DNA of 64,000 bases, taken from assembly GCF_007744515.1 (NCBI RefSeq), contig NZ_CP036268.1, positions 1,002,529 to 1,066,528 of the forward strand, written 5' to 3'. Shown here in pieces: positions 17,022 to 26,355 of this stretch. Source of the stretch: Stratiformator vulcanicus (GTDB lineage: Bacteria; Planctomycetota; Planctomycetia; Planctomycetales; Planctomycetaceae). The translations under genes were made by a program, and so were the position numbers. Each line of letters begins with the position of its first letter. The first letter of the stretch is position 1. The notes under the pieces are model-generated. The model was not told where the DNA came from and did no database searches. It saw only the letters and a program-made list of their open reading frames with translations.

Positions 17022-17424
17022 GTTGAGAGACGAGAGGTGAGAGATGCTTAATTTCGAAAAACTGAAGGCTTGGCAGGACGCGATTCGATTCAGTCGGTCG
17101 ATTTATTCCGTGACACGGACAATCCCCGACGATGAGAAGTACGGGTTGACCAGCCAACTTCGGCGTGCTTCCGTCTCCATTTCGGCGAACATTGCGGAAG
17201 GTAACGGTCGTCGTTCGAAAGCCGACTACCTTCGCTTTGTGGAGATTGCCTACGGCTCGTTGATGGAAACCGTCTCCCATTTGGCAATCGCCGTCGGCGA
17301 AAACTATTTGGCGGAACACGACCATGCTCGACTTTATCGTCAGGCGGAAGAGCTTGCCCGCATGCTAAGCGGCCTGAGATCCAGTCTCAAAGGGTAGTCC
17401 TATCCTAACCTCTCATCTCTAAAC
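17022..17424. mobile_element. Putative inverted-repeat cassette carrying a four-helix-bundle gene
   Basis: The left arm 17022-17041 and the right arm 17405-17424 are complementary at 17 of 20 positions (left core gacgagaggtgag, right core ctaacctctcatctct). Between them lies exactly one gene (17044-17397). Four-helix-bundle proteins of this family are known from intervening sequences of 23S rRNA, which also have paired ends. The mobile nature is inferred from this architecture; no target-site duplication could be fixed. Confidence 0.45.
17044..17397 (+). CDS. Four-helix-bundle protein (23S rRNA intervening-sequence protein family)
   Basis: 117 residues. It has the complete signature of the TIGR02436 / S23 family: FEKLKAWQDAIRFSRSIY at the N terminus, then YGLTSQLRRASVSISANIAEGNGRRSKADYLRFVEIAYGSLMET. 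These are small homopentameric helical proteins, first found in insertions in 23S rRNA genes and widespread as free genes; their function is unknown. The purine-rich left repeat doubles as its ribosome-binding region directly before the ATG. It is inserted between ribE and rsmA and flanked by inverted repeats. Confidence 0.92.
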   Translation: MLNFEKLKAWQDAIRFSRSIYSVTRTIPDDEKYGLTSQLRRASVSISANIAEGNGRRSKADYLRFVEIAYGSLMETVSHLAIAVGENYLAEHDHARLYRQAEELARMLSGLRSSLKG

Positions 17425-17440
17425 CCTAAACTGTCACGAA

Positions 17441-18355
17441 GTGTCCGACCCAATTCGCCAAACTCGTACTCACCTGATGGCGCTGCTAAAGCAGCACGGG
17501 CTGAATCCGCGCTCGGACCTCGGGCAGAATTTTTTAACCGATGTGAACATCATCGATTTCGTGGTGGCGGAAGCTCATCTCGGCCCGAAGGACGTTGTCC
17601 TTGAAGTGGGCGCGGGGACCGGCGGAATGACGGCGTTTATGGCTCAGCAGGCGGGCGCGGTGGTGTCGGTCGAACTCGATCGTCACCTGCACGCGATCGC
17701 CACCGGTGTGATTGAGCCGTACGACAACGTGACGCTGCTGCAATGCGACGCATTAAAGAACAAGAACAATTTTCAACCGATTGTTCTGGAAACCCTTCGC
17801 AATCAATTGGATGCCATCGAAGGCTCGCAATTAAAACTGGTAGCGAATCTACCCTATGCAATCGCGACGCCGGTGATCAGTAACCTAACTTTGACCGGCC
17901 TGCCGTGGACGCGGATGGTCTGCACAATTCAATTGGAGTTGGCGCAGCGGATGACCGCGAGTCCACAAACGGGTAATTACGGTTCGCTCGCCGTCTGGCT
18001 GCAGGCGCAGTCGTTCCCGTCGATCTTAAAAAAGCTTGGCCCGCAGGTCTTCTGGCCCCGCCCGAAGGTTCACAGCGCAGTCATATGTCTTACGCCCGCC
18101 CCCGAGCGGTTTGGCAAAATTGAAGACCTGCTGTTCTTTCAAGACTTCCTGCGCCGGCTGTTTCATCACCGCCGCAAATTAATGCGCGGCGTTTTGAAAG
18201 GCATGTATCGCAAGCAGATGCCGAAAGAACGGGTCGACGACCTCTTCGAAGAATTCGGCTTTGGTGTGAATCAACGCGCTGAGGAGTTAGAGCCGGAAGT
18301 GCTGGTTCGAGTCTCTAACCGATTGTTTGGGATGATGAATGAGGGGACTGATTAA
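17441..18355 (+). CDS. rsmA: 16S rRNA (adenine(1518)-N(6)/adenine(1519)-N(6))-dimethyltransferase
   Basis: 304 residues from GTG 17441. KsgA/RsmA dimethylates two adjacent adenines in the 3' hairpin of 16S rRNA late in 30S assembly. Visible motifs are DLGQNFL (26-32), the SAM-binding LEVGAGTGGMT (54-64), ELDRHL (motif II), and the catalytic N-L-P-Y (136-139). The C-terminal FHHRRKLMRGVLKG helix is also typical. The next gene starts directly after its stop. The length is slightly above the E. coli protein. Confidence 0.96.
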   Translation: MSDPIRQTRTHLMALLKQHGLNPRSDLGQNFLTDVNIIDFVVAEAHLGPKDVVLEVGAGTGGMTAFMAQQAGAVVSVELDRHLHAIATGVIEPYDNVTLLQCDALKNKNNFQPIVLETLRNQLDAIEGSQLKLVANLPYAIATPVISNLTLTGLPWTRMVCTIQLELAQRMTASPQTGNYGSLAVWLQAQSFPSILKKLGPQVFWPRPKVHSAVICLTPAPERFGKIEDLLFFQDFLRRLFHHRRKLMRGVLKGMYRKQMPKERVDDLFEEFGFGVNQRAEELEPEVLVRVSNRLFGMMNEGTD

Positions 18356-19135
18356 TTGAGTGTGGCCGAACGAATTGCCGCCGATGGCTACTTCACTTTG
18401 GCCGGACCGATGAGTTCGAATGACGTCTCTCATTGGAATGACGTCATCGATGCGGTGATGGAAGAAGCGGTAGCAGGTCACCATCAAACAGTCCGCACAC
18501 AGGCAAACACTCCCTACGCGGTGCGGGATGTGTTCTCCTTAATCCCTCAGTTAACGGAATTGGCGGCGATACCGGCACTGTTCGACCTCGCCGCCGAAGT
18601 TCTCGGTCCCGAAACACGTTGTGTGCGGGCGACGATCTTTGAGAAGCCGATTGACCTACCGTGGGGGCTGCCATGGCATCGCGACATGACGATCGGCGTG
18701 CGGCAAAGAGCCGACGTGCCCGGATTTACGGCGTGGTCGGTGAAGTCAGGCATCCCGCATGTCCGTCCGCCACGTGAGGTTCTCGACGGCATGCTCGCGC
18801 TGCGGCTGTCTCTCGATGCGAACGATGACGACAACGGGGCGTTGCGAGTGATCCGCGGATCGCACCGGGACTTCGACGTGTCGGCAGACGCCCCGCCGGA
18901 ATCGGCGATCGTTACCTGTGCGACGGAGGCGGGCGGGGTCGTCGCGATGCGGCCGACGATCATGCATGGTTCGCTGGAGCCGCGCGAGCCGCGACGCAGG
19001 CGGATCGTGCACTTCGAATACGCCGATCGCGATTTACCGCAGCCGCTTGAGTGGCGGCATGACATCCGTCCAAGCAACTCATACGATACTGATACACCGG
19101 ACCCTTTTCCTGTAACGGAGCCGTCTGATGGCTGA
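18356..19135 (+). CDS. Phytanoyl-CoA dioxygenase (PhyH) family protein
   Basis: 259 residues from TTG 18356, immediately after the rsmA stop; GTG 18362 is an alternative start. The double-stranded beta-helix Fe(II)/2-oxoglutarate dioxygenase features are the H-x-D pair in WHRDMTIG, a GSHRDFD loop following LRVIRGS, and the distal iron-binding histidine in TIMHGSLEPREPRRRRIVHFEYA, where arginines would hold 2-oxoglutarate. The substrate is unknown; the family hydroxylates diverse lipids and small molecules. Its 3' end overlaps the next antitoxin gene by 8 bases. Confidence 0.85.
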   Translation: MSVAERIAADGYFTLAGPMSSNDVSHWNDVIDAVMEEAVAGHHQTVRTQANTPYAVRDVFSLIPQLTELAAIPALFDLAAEVLGPETRCVRATIFEKPIDLPWGLPWHRDMTIGVRQRADVPGFTAWSVKSGIPHVRPPREVLDGMLALRLSLDANDDDNGALRVIRGSHRDFDVSADAPPESAIVTCATEAGGVVAMRPTIMHGSLEPREPRRRRIVHFEYADRDLPQPLEWRHDIRPSNSYDTDTPDPFPVTEPSDG

Positions 19136-19412
19136 GCAAATCGCCGAGCAAGCCGCAACTGCCGAAGCGAACACCTCGCTCACGCAGCAATCGCTCGATT
19201 CGTTTCACAAGTACGCATCTCGCCTTCTTGCTGAGGCAGGCGACCCGTTGCATGAGAGCGATTTACCGAAGATCGCCCGAGTGTGGCTTGAGGATTTGGA
19301 GGCAGTTCGCGAAGGGATTTCGAATCGGGTTGCGGGTCGCGGGATTCCGCTGACCGACTTTGACCAGAGGTTCCGCGAGGAGCACGGCCTTTCGCGCAAC
19401 TCAAAGAGTTAA
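19128..19412 (+). CDS. Putative antitoxin, same family as 6161-6409
   Basis: 94 residues, acidic and helical, starting inside the last codons of the PhyH gene (8-base overlap). The central part FHKYASRLLAEAGDPLHESDLPKI is patterned like FHEFASNRLL in the first pair, and LEAVREGISNRVAGRG parallels its VKEAIKDYKEGDRG. The downstream gene is a ParE/RelE-like toxin 11 bases away. Antitoxin is an inference from position and from this similarity. Confidence 0.55.
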   Translation: MAEQIAEQAATAEANTSLTQQSLDSFHKYASRLLAEAGDPLHESDLPKIARVWLEDLEAVREGISNRVAGRGIPLTDFDQRFREEHGLSRNSKS

Positions 19413-19423
19413 GATCAAAATCG

Positions 19424-19747
19424 ATGGATGCTTCCATTCCTGTCGCAATTGATCCTGTAGTGTACGACGAAATCAGCAAGATGTTCTGGTGGTGGTCCGA
19501 GCATCGATCGGCGGAAGCGGCAGCCCAGTGGTACGAGCGGATCATCGCAGAAATCGAGTCGATAGGTTTCGCCCCAGAGTCGTACGCGATCGCGTCCGAG
19601 ATCGATTCTGCGAATGAAGGCATCCGGCAGAAGCTATTCGGTCTAGGGTCGCGACCGACTCATCGCGTGCTGTTTACCGCGACTGCGGAACAGGTCTACG
19701 TTTTCTCCGTCCGGCATGTGGCACAAGATCGGTTGAAGGAACTCTGA
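19424..19747 (+). CDS. ParE/RelE-superfamily toxin
   Basis: 107 residues. The ParE/RelE fold pattern is seen in WWWSEHRSAEAAAQWYERIIAEIESIGFAPESYAIASE, a helical hairpin with the conserved A-x-x-WY, followed by IRQKLFGLGSRPTHRVLFTATAEQVYVFSVRHVAQDRL, where R-x-x-H-R-V-L-F...V-x-x-V-R-H is the toxin beta-sheet. It lies 11 bases after the putative antitoxin. The mode of action (gyrase or ribosome) is not decided by sequence. Confidence 0.8.
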   Translation: MDASIPVAIDPVVYDEISKMFWWWSEHRSAEAAAQWYERIIAEIESIGFAPESYAIASEIDSANEGIRQKLFGLGSRPTHRVLFTATAEQVYVFSVRHVAQDRLKEL

Positions 19748-19864
19748 GAGGTCGGCGAGCGGCGGGTTTGAAGAACTTCCGGCGACGTTGACTTCCACTT
19801 TTCAGCGAGTCGTTATACTGGACGCGAACGGAGTCCTCGCCCCGCTCAAGGTTTATTCACCGTC

Positions 19865-21355
19865 ATGCAAAGTCGCATCGCCTACCAAGGAATTACTTTC
19901 GACGACGTCCTGCTGGAGCCCGCCTACAGCGAAATCATGCCTTCGGAGGTCTCGGTCGCCTCCCGGCTGAGTCGGCACGTACCGCTCAATACGCCGATCG
20001 TCTCCAGCCCGATGGACACCGTCACCGAGGCGGAGATGGCGATCGCGATGGCTCAGGAGGGCGGCATCGGCATGATTCACAAGAACATGCCGGTCGAGGA
20101 GCAGGCGGGGCTGGTCGAACGGGTCAAGCGAAGCGAAAACGGCGTGATCGTCGATCCCGTCACGCTGCCGCCGTCGGCCACGGTCGCCGAGGCTCGAAAA
20201 TTAATGAAAGATCGCAATATCGGCGGGGTGCCGATCACCGAAGGCCGCAAACTCCGCGGAATCCTCACAAGCCGTGATCTGAGGTTCCTCGAACGGCAGG
20301 ATATTCCGGTTGAGCAGGTTATGACGAAGGAGAATCTCGTCACAGCTCCGGAGAATACGACGCTTGAAACGGCTCAACGCATTCTACTGGAAAATAAGGT
20401 CGAGAAGCTCCTGCTGGTTGACGATCGGTATGAACTGAAGGGCTTGATTACGATCAAGGACATCGACAAGAACCTTCAGTTTCCTTCGGCCAGCAAGGAT
20501 GCGCGAGGGAGGCTGCGGGTCGGTGCGGCGATCGGTGTTGGCGACTTCGAGCGCGCCGAAGCACTGATTTCCGCCGGGGTCGACGTCCTGACCGTCGATA
20601 GCGCTCACGGACATTCACGAAACGTCGTCGAGACCGTTCGCGGCATCAAGCAGCGATTCGACATCGACGTGATCGCCGGCAACGTCGCCACCACCGACGG
20701 AGCGGCCGATCTCGTGAAAGCCGGGGCCGACGCGGTCAAGGTCGGTATCGGGCCCGGATCGATCTGCACCACTCGGATCATCTCCGGCGTCGGCGTTCCG
20801 CAACTTTCTGCGATCGCCGCGGCGGCCCGAGCGGTTCAGGACACGGACGTCCCCATAATTGCCGACGGAGGTATCAGATACAGCGGCGACATCGTCAAGG
20901 CCCTCGCCGCCGGGGCTCACATCGTTATGCTCGGCGGACTGCTCGCCGGACTCGATGAATCCCCCGGCGAAATGATTCTGTACCAGGGACGCTCCTTCAA
21001 GCGGTACCGCGGGATGGGATCGATCGGGGCCATGTCGAAAGGTAGTAGCGAACGCTATCGCCAATCGGCACTCGATGACGAAGGTCGTGCCGACGCACGC
21101 AAGCTCGTCCCGGAAGGGGTCGAGGGTCGCGTCCCCTACAAGGGCCACCTCAACGCGCTGCTTTATCAGCTCGTCGGGGGGCTTCGCAGCGGGATGGGTT
21201 ACCTCGGCGTCAAATCGATCGACGAACTGCGAACGGAGGCTCGCTTTATCCAGATCTCCGCGGCTTCGGTTCGGGAGAACCATCCGCATGATATCGCGAT
21301 CACTCAAGAAGCTCCAAATTACTCCGTCGAGCACTCGGGGATGGACTCTCCGTAG
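19865..21355 (+). CDS. guaB: Inosine-5'-monophosphate dehydrogenase
   Basis: 496 residues. It oxidises IMP to XMP with NAD+, the committed step to GMP. The N terminus has [13 protein letters not shown], a CBS pair spans about residues 93-205, the catalytic loop is GPGSICTTR with C301, and the flap shows [19 protein letters not shown]. It is preceded by about 120 bases without a gene. The 3' end overlaps the start of the next exported-protein gene by 68 bases. The C terminus is slightly extended (EHSGMDSP). Confidence 0.97.
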   Translation: MQSRIAYQGITFDDVLLEPAYSEIMPSEVSVASRLSRHVPLNTPIVSSPMDTVTEAEMAIAMAQEGGIGMIHKNMPVEEQAGLVERVKRSENGVIVDPVTLPPSATVAEARKLMKDRNIGGVPITEGRKLRGILTSRDLRFLERQDIPVEQVMTKENLVTAPENTTLETAQRILLENKVEKLLLVDDRYELKGLITIKDIDKNLQFPSASKDARGRLRVGAAIGVGDFERAEALISAGVDVLTVDSAHGHSRNVVETVRGIKQRFDIDVIAGNVATTDGAADLVKAGADAVKVGIGPGSICTTRIISGVGVPQLSAIAAAARAVQDTDVPIIADGGIRYSGDIVKALAAGAHIVMLGGLLAGLDESPGEMILYQGRSFKRYRGMGSIGAMSKGSSERYRQSALDDEGRADARKLVPEGVEGRVPYKGHLNALLYQLVGGLRSGMGYLGVKSIDELRTEARFIQISAASVRENHPHDIAITQEAPNYSVEHSGMDSP

Positions 21356-22211
21356 TCGTCTGCTCTCGGCAATGACGATCGCGCTGACCTTCGCGCCGGC
21401 CGGAGCGTTTGCCCAGCAGTCTTGGACTCAGCCGCGGACCCTGTCGGACGGCCAGTGGCGTCGGGCCACGCAGGACGAGCCCGCCGTTGGCCGTGTTGCC
21501 CTCGCGGAAGTCTCCGACGCTCAAGTCGCTGACCACGGGGCCGAGAAATTCCAACGGCCGAAGGTCAACCTGTCGGTGGCTAATAAATTTGCTCGCGTTG
21601 GAAGCTCGGTCACGCCTCTGAAGACCGCCTTCCAAAACGACGAGTTCGGACAAGATGCTCCGTACGGATTTGATAGCGAAATCGAAGATGCCGCCCGTGA
21701 CCCGCGTCAGCTCAAGGGAATCGCCGACATCAAACCCTACTGGGACTACGATGCGACGATCCTCGGAGACGACCCGTGCCTGTATCTTTGCCCGCGACCG
21801 GAAGGCATCGCCTGCAAAGAGGGCGAAGAGTTCACCCCGGCCTGCCCGGACGAAGTTGCGATCGGGCAGGACTACTATGGTGAGCGCCTCATGCCCGGTC
21901 TCACGTTTCAGTGGCGGGCATCAAATCTGCATCACAATCCGGCATACTTTAATGACGTCACGCTCGAACGATACGGTCACACCTACGGCGACATTGCCCA
22001 GCCGATCGTTTCGCTCGGACTGTTCAGCACCCAGTTGATCGGGTTGCCCTATCAGATGGGTCTCGATCCGGTCTACAAGAAGATGTACACGCTCGGCTAT
22101 CACCAGCCGGGTGATCCTGTGCCTCACAAGACCTATCAGATTCCGCTGAACGCTCGGGCCGCGGCGACGCAGGCAGCGACGGTTTCAGCGATTGGCGTCA
22201 TCCTACCGTAG
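21288..22211 (+). CDS. Exported protein of unknown function
   Basis: 307 residues from ATG 21288, inside the end of guaB; ATG 21372 is an alternative that removes the overlap but leaves a very short signal. The 21288 start gives a long basic n-region, then [18 protein letters not shown] with cleavage before QQSW, typical of planctomycete signal peptides. The mature part has paired cysteines ([17 protein letters not shown]...PACPDE), a YWDYD segment and many aromatic residues. It is presumably secreted or cell-surface. I do not recognise the family. Confidence 0.65.
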   Translation: MISRSLKKLQITPSSTRGWTLRSRLLSAMTIALTFAPAGAFAQQSWTQPRTLSDGQWRRATQDEPAVGRVALAEVSDAQVADHGAEKFQRPKVNLSVANKFARVGSSVTPLKTAFQNDEFGQDAPYGFDSEIEDAARDPRQLKGIADIKPYWDYDATILGDDPCLYLCPRPEGIACKEGEEFTPACPDEVAIGQDYYGERLMPGLTFQWRASNLHHNPAYFNDVTLERYGHTYGDIAQPIVSLGLFSTQLIGLPYQMGLDPVYKKMYTLGYHQPGDPVPHKTYQIPLNARAAATQAATVSAIGVILP

Positions 22212-22217
22212 CGCGAC

Positions 22218-24344
22218 TCACGACGTGGCGGGGGTGTTGATCGAGTCGAGATGCTGCCGCAGTACGGGTCGGAACCGGTCCAACTCCCGTCGGACGGCGT
22301 CTCGTAGTGCCGGCAGTTCATCGACGGCTTCATCACCTGCTTTGCGTTCCAATTCGAACGCCGTTTCGTAAGTCGCTTGGCCGCCGACGTTGTCAGCGCT
22401 GTTCTTTAAGGTGTGCGCAGCCCGCTTGAGCGTCGCGAGATCGCCAGACGCAAGGGAGGAATCAATTTCGTCCATCCATTCGGTGCTGTACTCAAGAAAG
22501 ACTTCACCAATATCGACCAGCAAATCGGCTTCCCCCGCCACCCGCTCGAGGGCGGTTTTTTCGTTGAATACAGGATGCGAACCGCTGCCTGACGCCGTTT
22601 CGTCCGCTCTTTCGTCCGAGGATGTCGACGGTTGGTCGGCCATTGCATCTTCCTCCGAGGATGTCGTCAGGTCGCCGTCGCGTTTCGGCAATTGGGCCTG
22701 AATTTGTCCGATCAGTTCGTCCCGCCGAATCGGCTTGGTCGCGTAGTCGTTGCAGCCGACTTCGAGGCAGCGTTCGCGGTCACTGCCCATTGCGTTGGCG
22801 GTCAGTGCGATGATGGCCCGCTGGTAGCTGTATTCTCGTAATTTCTTCGTGGCGTCGTAGCCGTCCAGGATGGGCATCTGCATGTCCATCAGGATCAGAT
22901 CGAACGGTCGTCCGTCCTGTTCGTGCATCAGGGCGAGGTCGACGGCTTGCTCGCCATTTTCGCAGACGACGACTTCGGCACCACACTTTCGCAGGAATCC
23001 GGCGATGAGAATCTGATTGTCGGGGCTGTCTTCGGCGAGCAGCAGACTGCAGTTGAGAATTCCGCTCCCGGAATTGATCGAAGGTGTCTCATCGGCCTCG
23101 CCGAGTGCTTCGAGCGGGTCACTGAGCATCGTGGCACTGGGGACCAGTTCCGTTTTGACGCGCACGGTAAATGTGCTGCCCGATCCGTAGTTGCTTTCGA
23201 CGCCTACGTCACCGCCGAGCATCCGAGCAAGACGCCGCGAGATCGTCAGCCCGAGGCCGGTCCCGCCGTATTGTCGCGTCGTCGAGGCATCGCCCTGCGC
23301 GAACGCATTGAAGAGCTTGCCCAATTGCTCCGGCGTAAGACCGATGCCGGTATCGACGATGTCGAATCGCAATTCGGGACCGCCGCGAGCGCGCGGGTCG
23401 AACGACGAATGCAGCGTCACGCTGCCTTCCCCCGTAAATTTGACGGCATTACCCACGAGGTTGAGGAGAATTTGCCGTAATCGGGTCGGATCGCTCCGGA
23501 TCATCGACGGCATGGCTGAGCCGAAGGTCAATTTCAGCGGAAGGTGCTTGGCATCCGCCCGCACCCGCATGATCGAGACGACATCGGCGGCGACCTGCAC
23601 CGGGCTGCATTCGATCTGCTCAACCTCCAGCCGGCCCGCTTCAATCTTCGACAGGTCCAGGACGTCGTTGATGATTTCGAGCAAATGCTCGCCGTTGCGA
23701 AGGACCGTCTTGACGGCCATCCGGCGGTCCTCGTCGCCCAGTGCCGGGTCGAGGAGATTCTCCGCGAACCCGATGATTGCGGTCAGCGGCGTGCGGATTT
23801 CGTGACTCATGTTGGCCAGAAACTGACTCTTCGCGACGTTGGCCGCTTCGGCAGACTGCTTCTGTTTTTGAATCGTTTCATTGGCGAGCGCGAGCAGACC
23901 CGACTGTGCGATCAGCAACGTGTGGATGTCGAGCAGCCGAAGGATCGAGGGGTCATCCGGATCGGCAATGACGATCGGCTCGTAGAACGTATCAGCGGCG
24001 CGAGAAAGGGCGGCCGCGGCCGCCTCCGGAATGCTGCATTCGCGGGACAGAACCATCGGCTGAATGCCGATGTGCTCGAGCATCACGCGGATCGGTCGAC
24101 GCAGAAAAACCTCGACGCCGAAGGGGCGGCCTAGTTGTTCCAGGAACTTCCCACGCGACACGACCCCGACAAGTTTATCTTGCGATGTCACGATCGCGCC
24201 CGGCAAGTCCTGCTGCGCGTCGAACTCATCGGCGACGACTTGAGCCGGCGTCTCCAGCGACACGACGACATCGTGAAGCGACAACCCCGACAGTGTCATG
24301 TCGTGCGTCAGCTTCGACGGAAGAGAGCGAACGTTTATCGACAT
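22218..24344 (-). CDS. Hybrid sensor histidine kinase with N-terminal CBS pair, receiver and Hpt domains
   Basis: 708 residues, soluble. Two CBS-like modules occupy about residues 15-145 ([44 protein letters not shown]). A short coiled linker leads to HisKA with H181 in [13 protein letters not shown], then the HATPase boxes [16 protein letters not shown] and GGTGLGL. A receiver domain (about 432-552) has the acidic pair in [10 protein letters not shown] and phospho-acceptor D487 in LILMDMQMP. The C-terminal Hpt has H644 in [13 protein letters not shown]. All parts for an internal His-Asp-His phosphorelay are intact; the signal is probably an adenylate-type ligand bound by CBS. Confidence 0.92.
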   Translation of the reverse strand: MSINVRSLPSKLTHDMTLSGLSLHDVVVSLETPAQVVADEFDAQQDLPGAIVTSQDKLVGVVSRGKFLEQLGRPFGVEVFLRRPIRVMLEHIGIQPMVLSRECSIPEAAAAALSRAADTFYEPIVIADPDDPSILRLLDIHTLLIAQSGLLALANETIQKQKQSAEAANVAKSQFLANMSHEIRTPLTAIIGFAENLLDPALGDEDRRMAVKTVLRNGEHLLEIINDVLDLSKIEAGRLEVEQIECSPVQVAADVVSIMRVRADAKHLPLKLTFGSAMPSMIRSDPTRLRQILLNLVGNAVKFTGEGSVTLHSSFDPRARGGPELRFDIVDTGIGLTPEQLGKLFNAFAQGDASTTRQYGGTGLGLTISRRLARMLGGDVGVESNYGSGSTFTVRVKTELVPSATMLSDPLEALGEADETPSINSGSGILNCSLLLAEDSPDNQILIAGFLRKCGAEVVVCENGEQAVDLALMHEQDGRPFDLILMDMQMPILDGYDATKKLREYSYQRAIIALTANAMGSDRERCLEVGCNDYATKPIRRDELIGQIQAQLPKRDGDLTTSSEEDAMADQPSTSSDERADETASGSGSHPVFNEKTALERVAGEADLLVDIGEVFLEYSTEWMDEIDSSLASGDLATLKRAAHTLKNSADNVGGQATYETAFELERKAGDEAVDELPALRDAVRRELDRFRPVLRQHLDSINTPATS

Positions 24345-24743
24345 GGGTTCGAATCACAGAAACGGACGTTTCGCCGGACGCGAGAAGACTCAGAGAATCC
24401 AGGACGCGCGGCGAGCAAAATGCGAACGAAAGCCGAAACCGGGGCAAGCTCTTCGATTGTGAGACTGTCAGTCTCTCGACTCAAATTAAGAATTGATGAA
24501 GAACCCGATTCTTCGAACGGCGGGCCGGAAAAACGCCCGTGAGATCGACAGCGCAAACCCGGTCGGTCGTGCCGGATTGGCAACGTCACGACGACCCGCT
24601 AACTTGGCATTGTGTTGAGCGTCGGCCGATGAGGACCTCGTACAGAACTGGCTCGGCGATGCGGTCGTTAGCCGGATCGATCGGCAGCCGGATTGTTCGA
24701 CAGCTCAGCGGGTTCGCAGTTCCCTCAATGATCGACATCCTGG
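24345..24743. other. Intergenic region between divergent genes
   Basis: About 400 bases between the divergently read histidine kinase and glgA. The short open frames here show no family features. Both promoters should lie here; no clear operator or riboswitch was recognised. Confidence 0.55.
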
Positions 24744-26288
24744 ATGAGAATCGTACTGGCCGCTTCCGAGGCGGTGCCCTTTGCCAAGACCGGTGGATTG
24801 GCTGATGTGACGACGGCGCTCGCCAAGGCGCTGACGGATGCGGGGCACCAGGTTTGGATCATTCTCCCCAATTATGAGCGGATCATCCGACGCAGTGTGG
24901 CCGGGCCGTTCGAGTCGACGGGAATTCGCCTGGAGATACCGGTCGGCCAGAATCTGGTCGAAGGCAGCGTCGTTTGGTCGACCGTGCCGGATACCGACAT
25001 CCCGGTCCTCCTGATCGATCAGCCCGAATATTTCGACCGCGACGGACTCTACGGCGACAAAACCGGCGAATTCACCGACAACAGTGCCCGCTTCATTTTC
25101 TTCAGCCGCGCTGTACTCGAAACCTGTCGAATGATGGCTCTGCGTCCCGACATCGTCCACGCCAACGACTGGCAGACGGGGCTGGTACCGGCGCTACTGG
25201 CGACGGAATTCGGGGACCGTCCCGGCTTCGACAAGACCGGCAGCGTCTTCACGATTCACAATCTGGCGTATCAGGGGAACTTCGCCCACTGGGATATGCA
25301 GATGACCGGCCTGAGTTGGGAGTACTTCAACTGGCGGCAGATGGAACACTTCGGCGGTCTGAATCTCCTGAAGACGGGGATCGTGTTTGGCGATGTCGTC
25401 ACGACCGTCAGCCCGACCTACGCGTGGGAGATCACGACGCCCGAAGGTGGGTGCGGCCTGGACGGCGTTCTGGACGAACGAGGTGACGACCTCGTCGGCA
25501 TTCTCAACGGCATTGACGAGACGATCTGGAACCCGGAAACCGATCCCCACCTGCCGGCAAACTTCGACGCAAAGACGTGGCACGTCGGCAAAGGCACCTG
25601 CAAGACGGCATTGCAGCGGGAATTTGGCCTGCCCGAACGATCCGATGTGCCGCTGTTCGGGATGATTTCGCGAATGGCAGACCAAAAAGGGTTCGATTTA
25701 ATCGCCGGAGCGGCCGAGGAGTTGGTCGAACTCGATTTGCAAATGTGCTTCTTGGGTACGGGTGACCCGCGCTACGAAACGCTCGTGCGACATCTGTCGA
25801 ACTCTTATCCGGACAAAGTCGCCGCGACTGTCGGCTTCAATGAGGCCCTCGCGCACCGGATCGAAGCCGGATGTGACGCCTATTTGATGCCCAGCCGGTA
25901 CGAACCCTGCGGCCTCAACCAGATTTACAGCCTCGCTTACGGAACGATCCCGATCGTGCGGGCGGTCGGGGGGCTCAAAGACACCGTGGTCGATGCAACT
26001 CCGGAGGCGCTGCGGAACGGCACGGCGACAGGTTTCCGCTTCAATGATTACACCAGTGCGGGACTTCTTGACGCGGTGACTCGGGCGGTTGCCGCCTTCA
26101 GCAAGCCCGAGGCCTGGCGACAACTCGTGCAGAACGCGATGGGACGCGACTTCACTTGGAGCCGCAGTGCGCAGGAGTATGTCGGCGTTTACCAACGGGC
26201 CCTCGCCGCGGCGACCGGGCAGGAAGCGGCTGCACCGTTCACACCGTCGGCGGGCACCACGTCGACCCGACCGGCATCGGCCAATTAA
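24744..26288 (+). CDS. glgA: Glycogen (starch) synthase, ADP-glucose type
   Basis: 514 residues, a normal GlgA length. A GT5 retaining glycosyltransferase that extends alpha-1,4-glucan from ADP-glucose. The N-terminal signature [16 protein letters not shown] is present as [17 protein letters not shown], where K-T-G-G-L binds the nucleotide sugar. [11 protein letters not shown] and the C-terminal GT-B motif [34 protein letters not shown] are complete. The C terminus has a short low-complexity tail rich in Ala/Thr/Pro. A GalT-like gene follows by about 60 bases and is probably co-transcribed. Confidence 0.96.
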   Translation: MRIVLAASEAVPFAKTGGLADVTTALAKALTDAGHQVWIILPNYERIIRRSVAGPFESTGIRLEIPVGQNLVEGSVVWSTVPDTDIPVLLIDQPEYFDRDGLYGDKTGEFTDNSARFIFFSRAVLETCRMMALRPDIVHANDWQTGLVPALLATEFGDRPGFDKTGSVFTIHNLAYQGNFAHWDMQMTGLSWEYFNWRQMEHFGGLNLLKTGIVFGDVVTTVSPTYAWEITTPEGGCGLDGVLDERGDDLVGILNGIDETIWNPETDPHLPANFDAKTWHVGKGTCKTALQREFGLPERSDVPLFGMISRMADQKGFDLIAGAAEELVELDLQMCFLGTGDPRYETLVRHLSNSYPDKVAATVGFNEALAHRIEAGCDAYLMPSRYEPCGLNQIYSLAYGTIPIVRAVGGLKDTVVDATPEALRNGTATGFRFNDYTSAGLLDAVTRAVAAFSKPEAWRQLVQNAMGRDFTWSRSAQEYVGVYQRALAAATGQEAAAPFTPSAGTTSTRPASAN

Positions 26289-26355
26289 ACACTCTTTTTA
26301 CAGGTCGGCCGTCGCTCGCTGCCGATGATCAGGTACCGGCGGCGGAGTGTCAGAT

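Noticed and set aside
19788-19819. Possible promoter upstream of guaB (ttgact and tatact)
   Set aside because: The boxes are 20 bases apart, longer than the usual 16-18, so they are not reported as a promoter.
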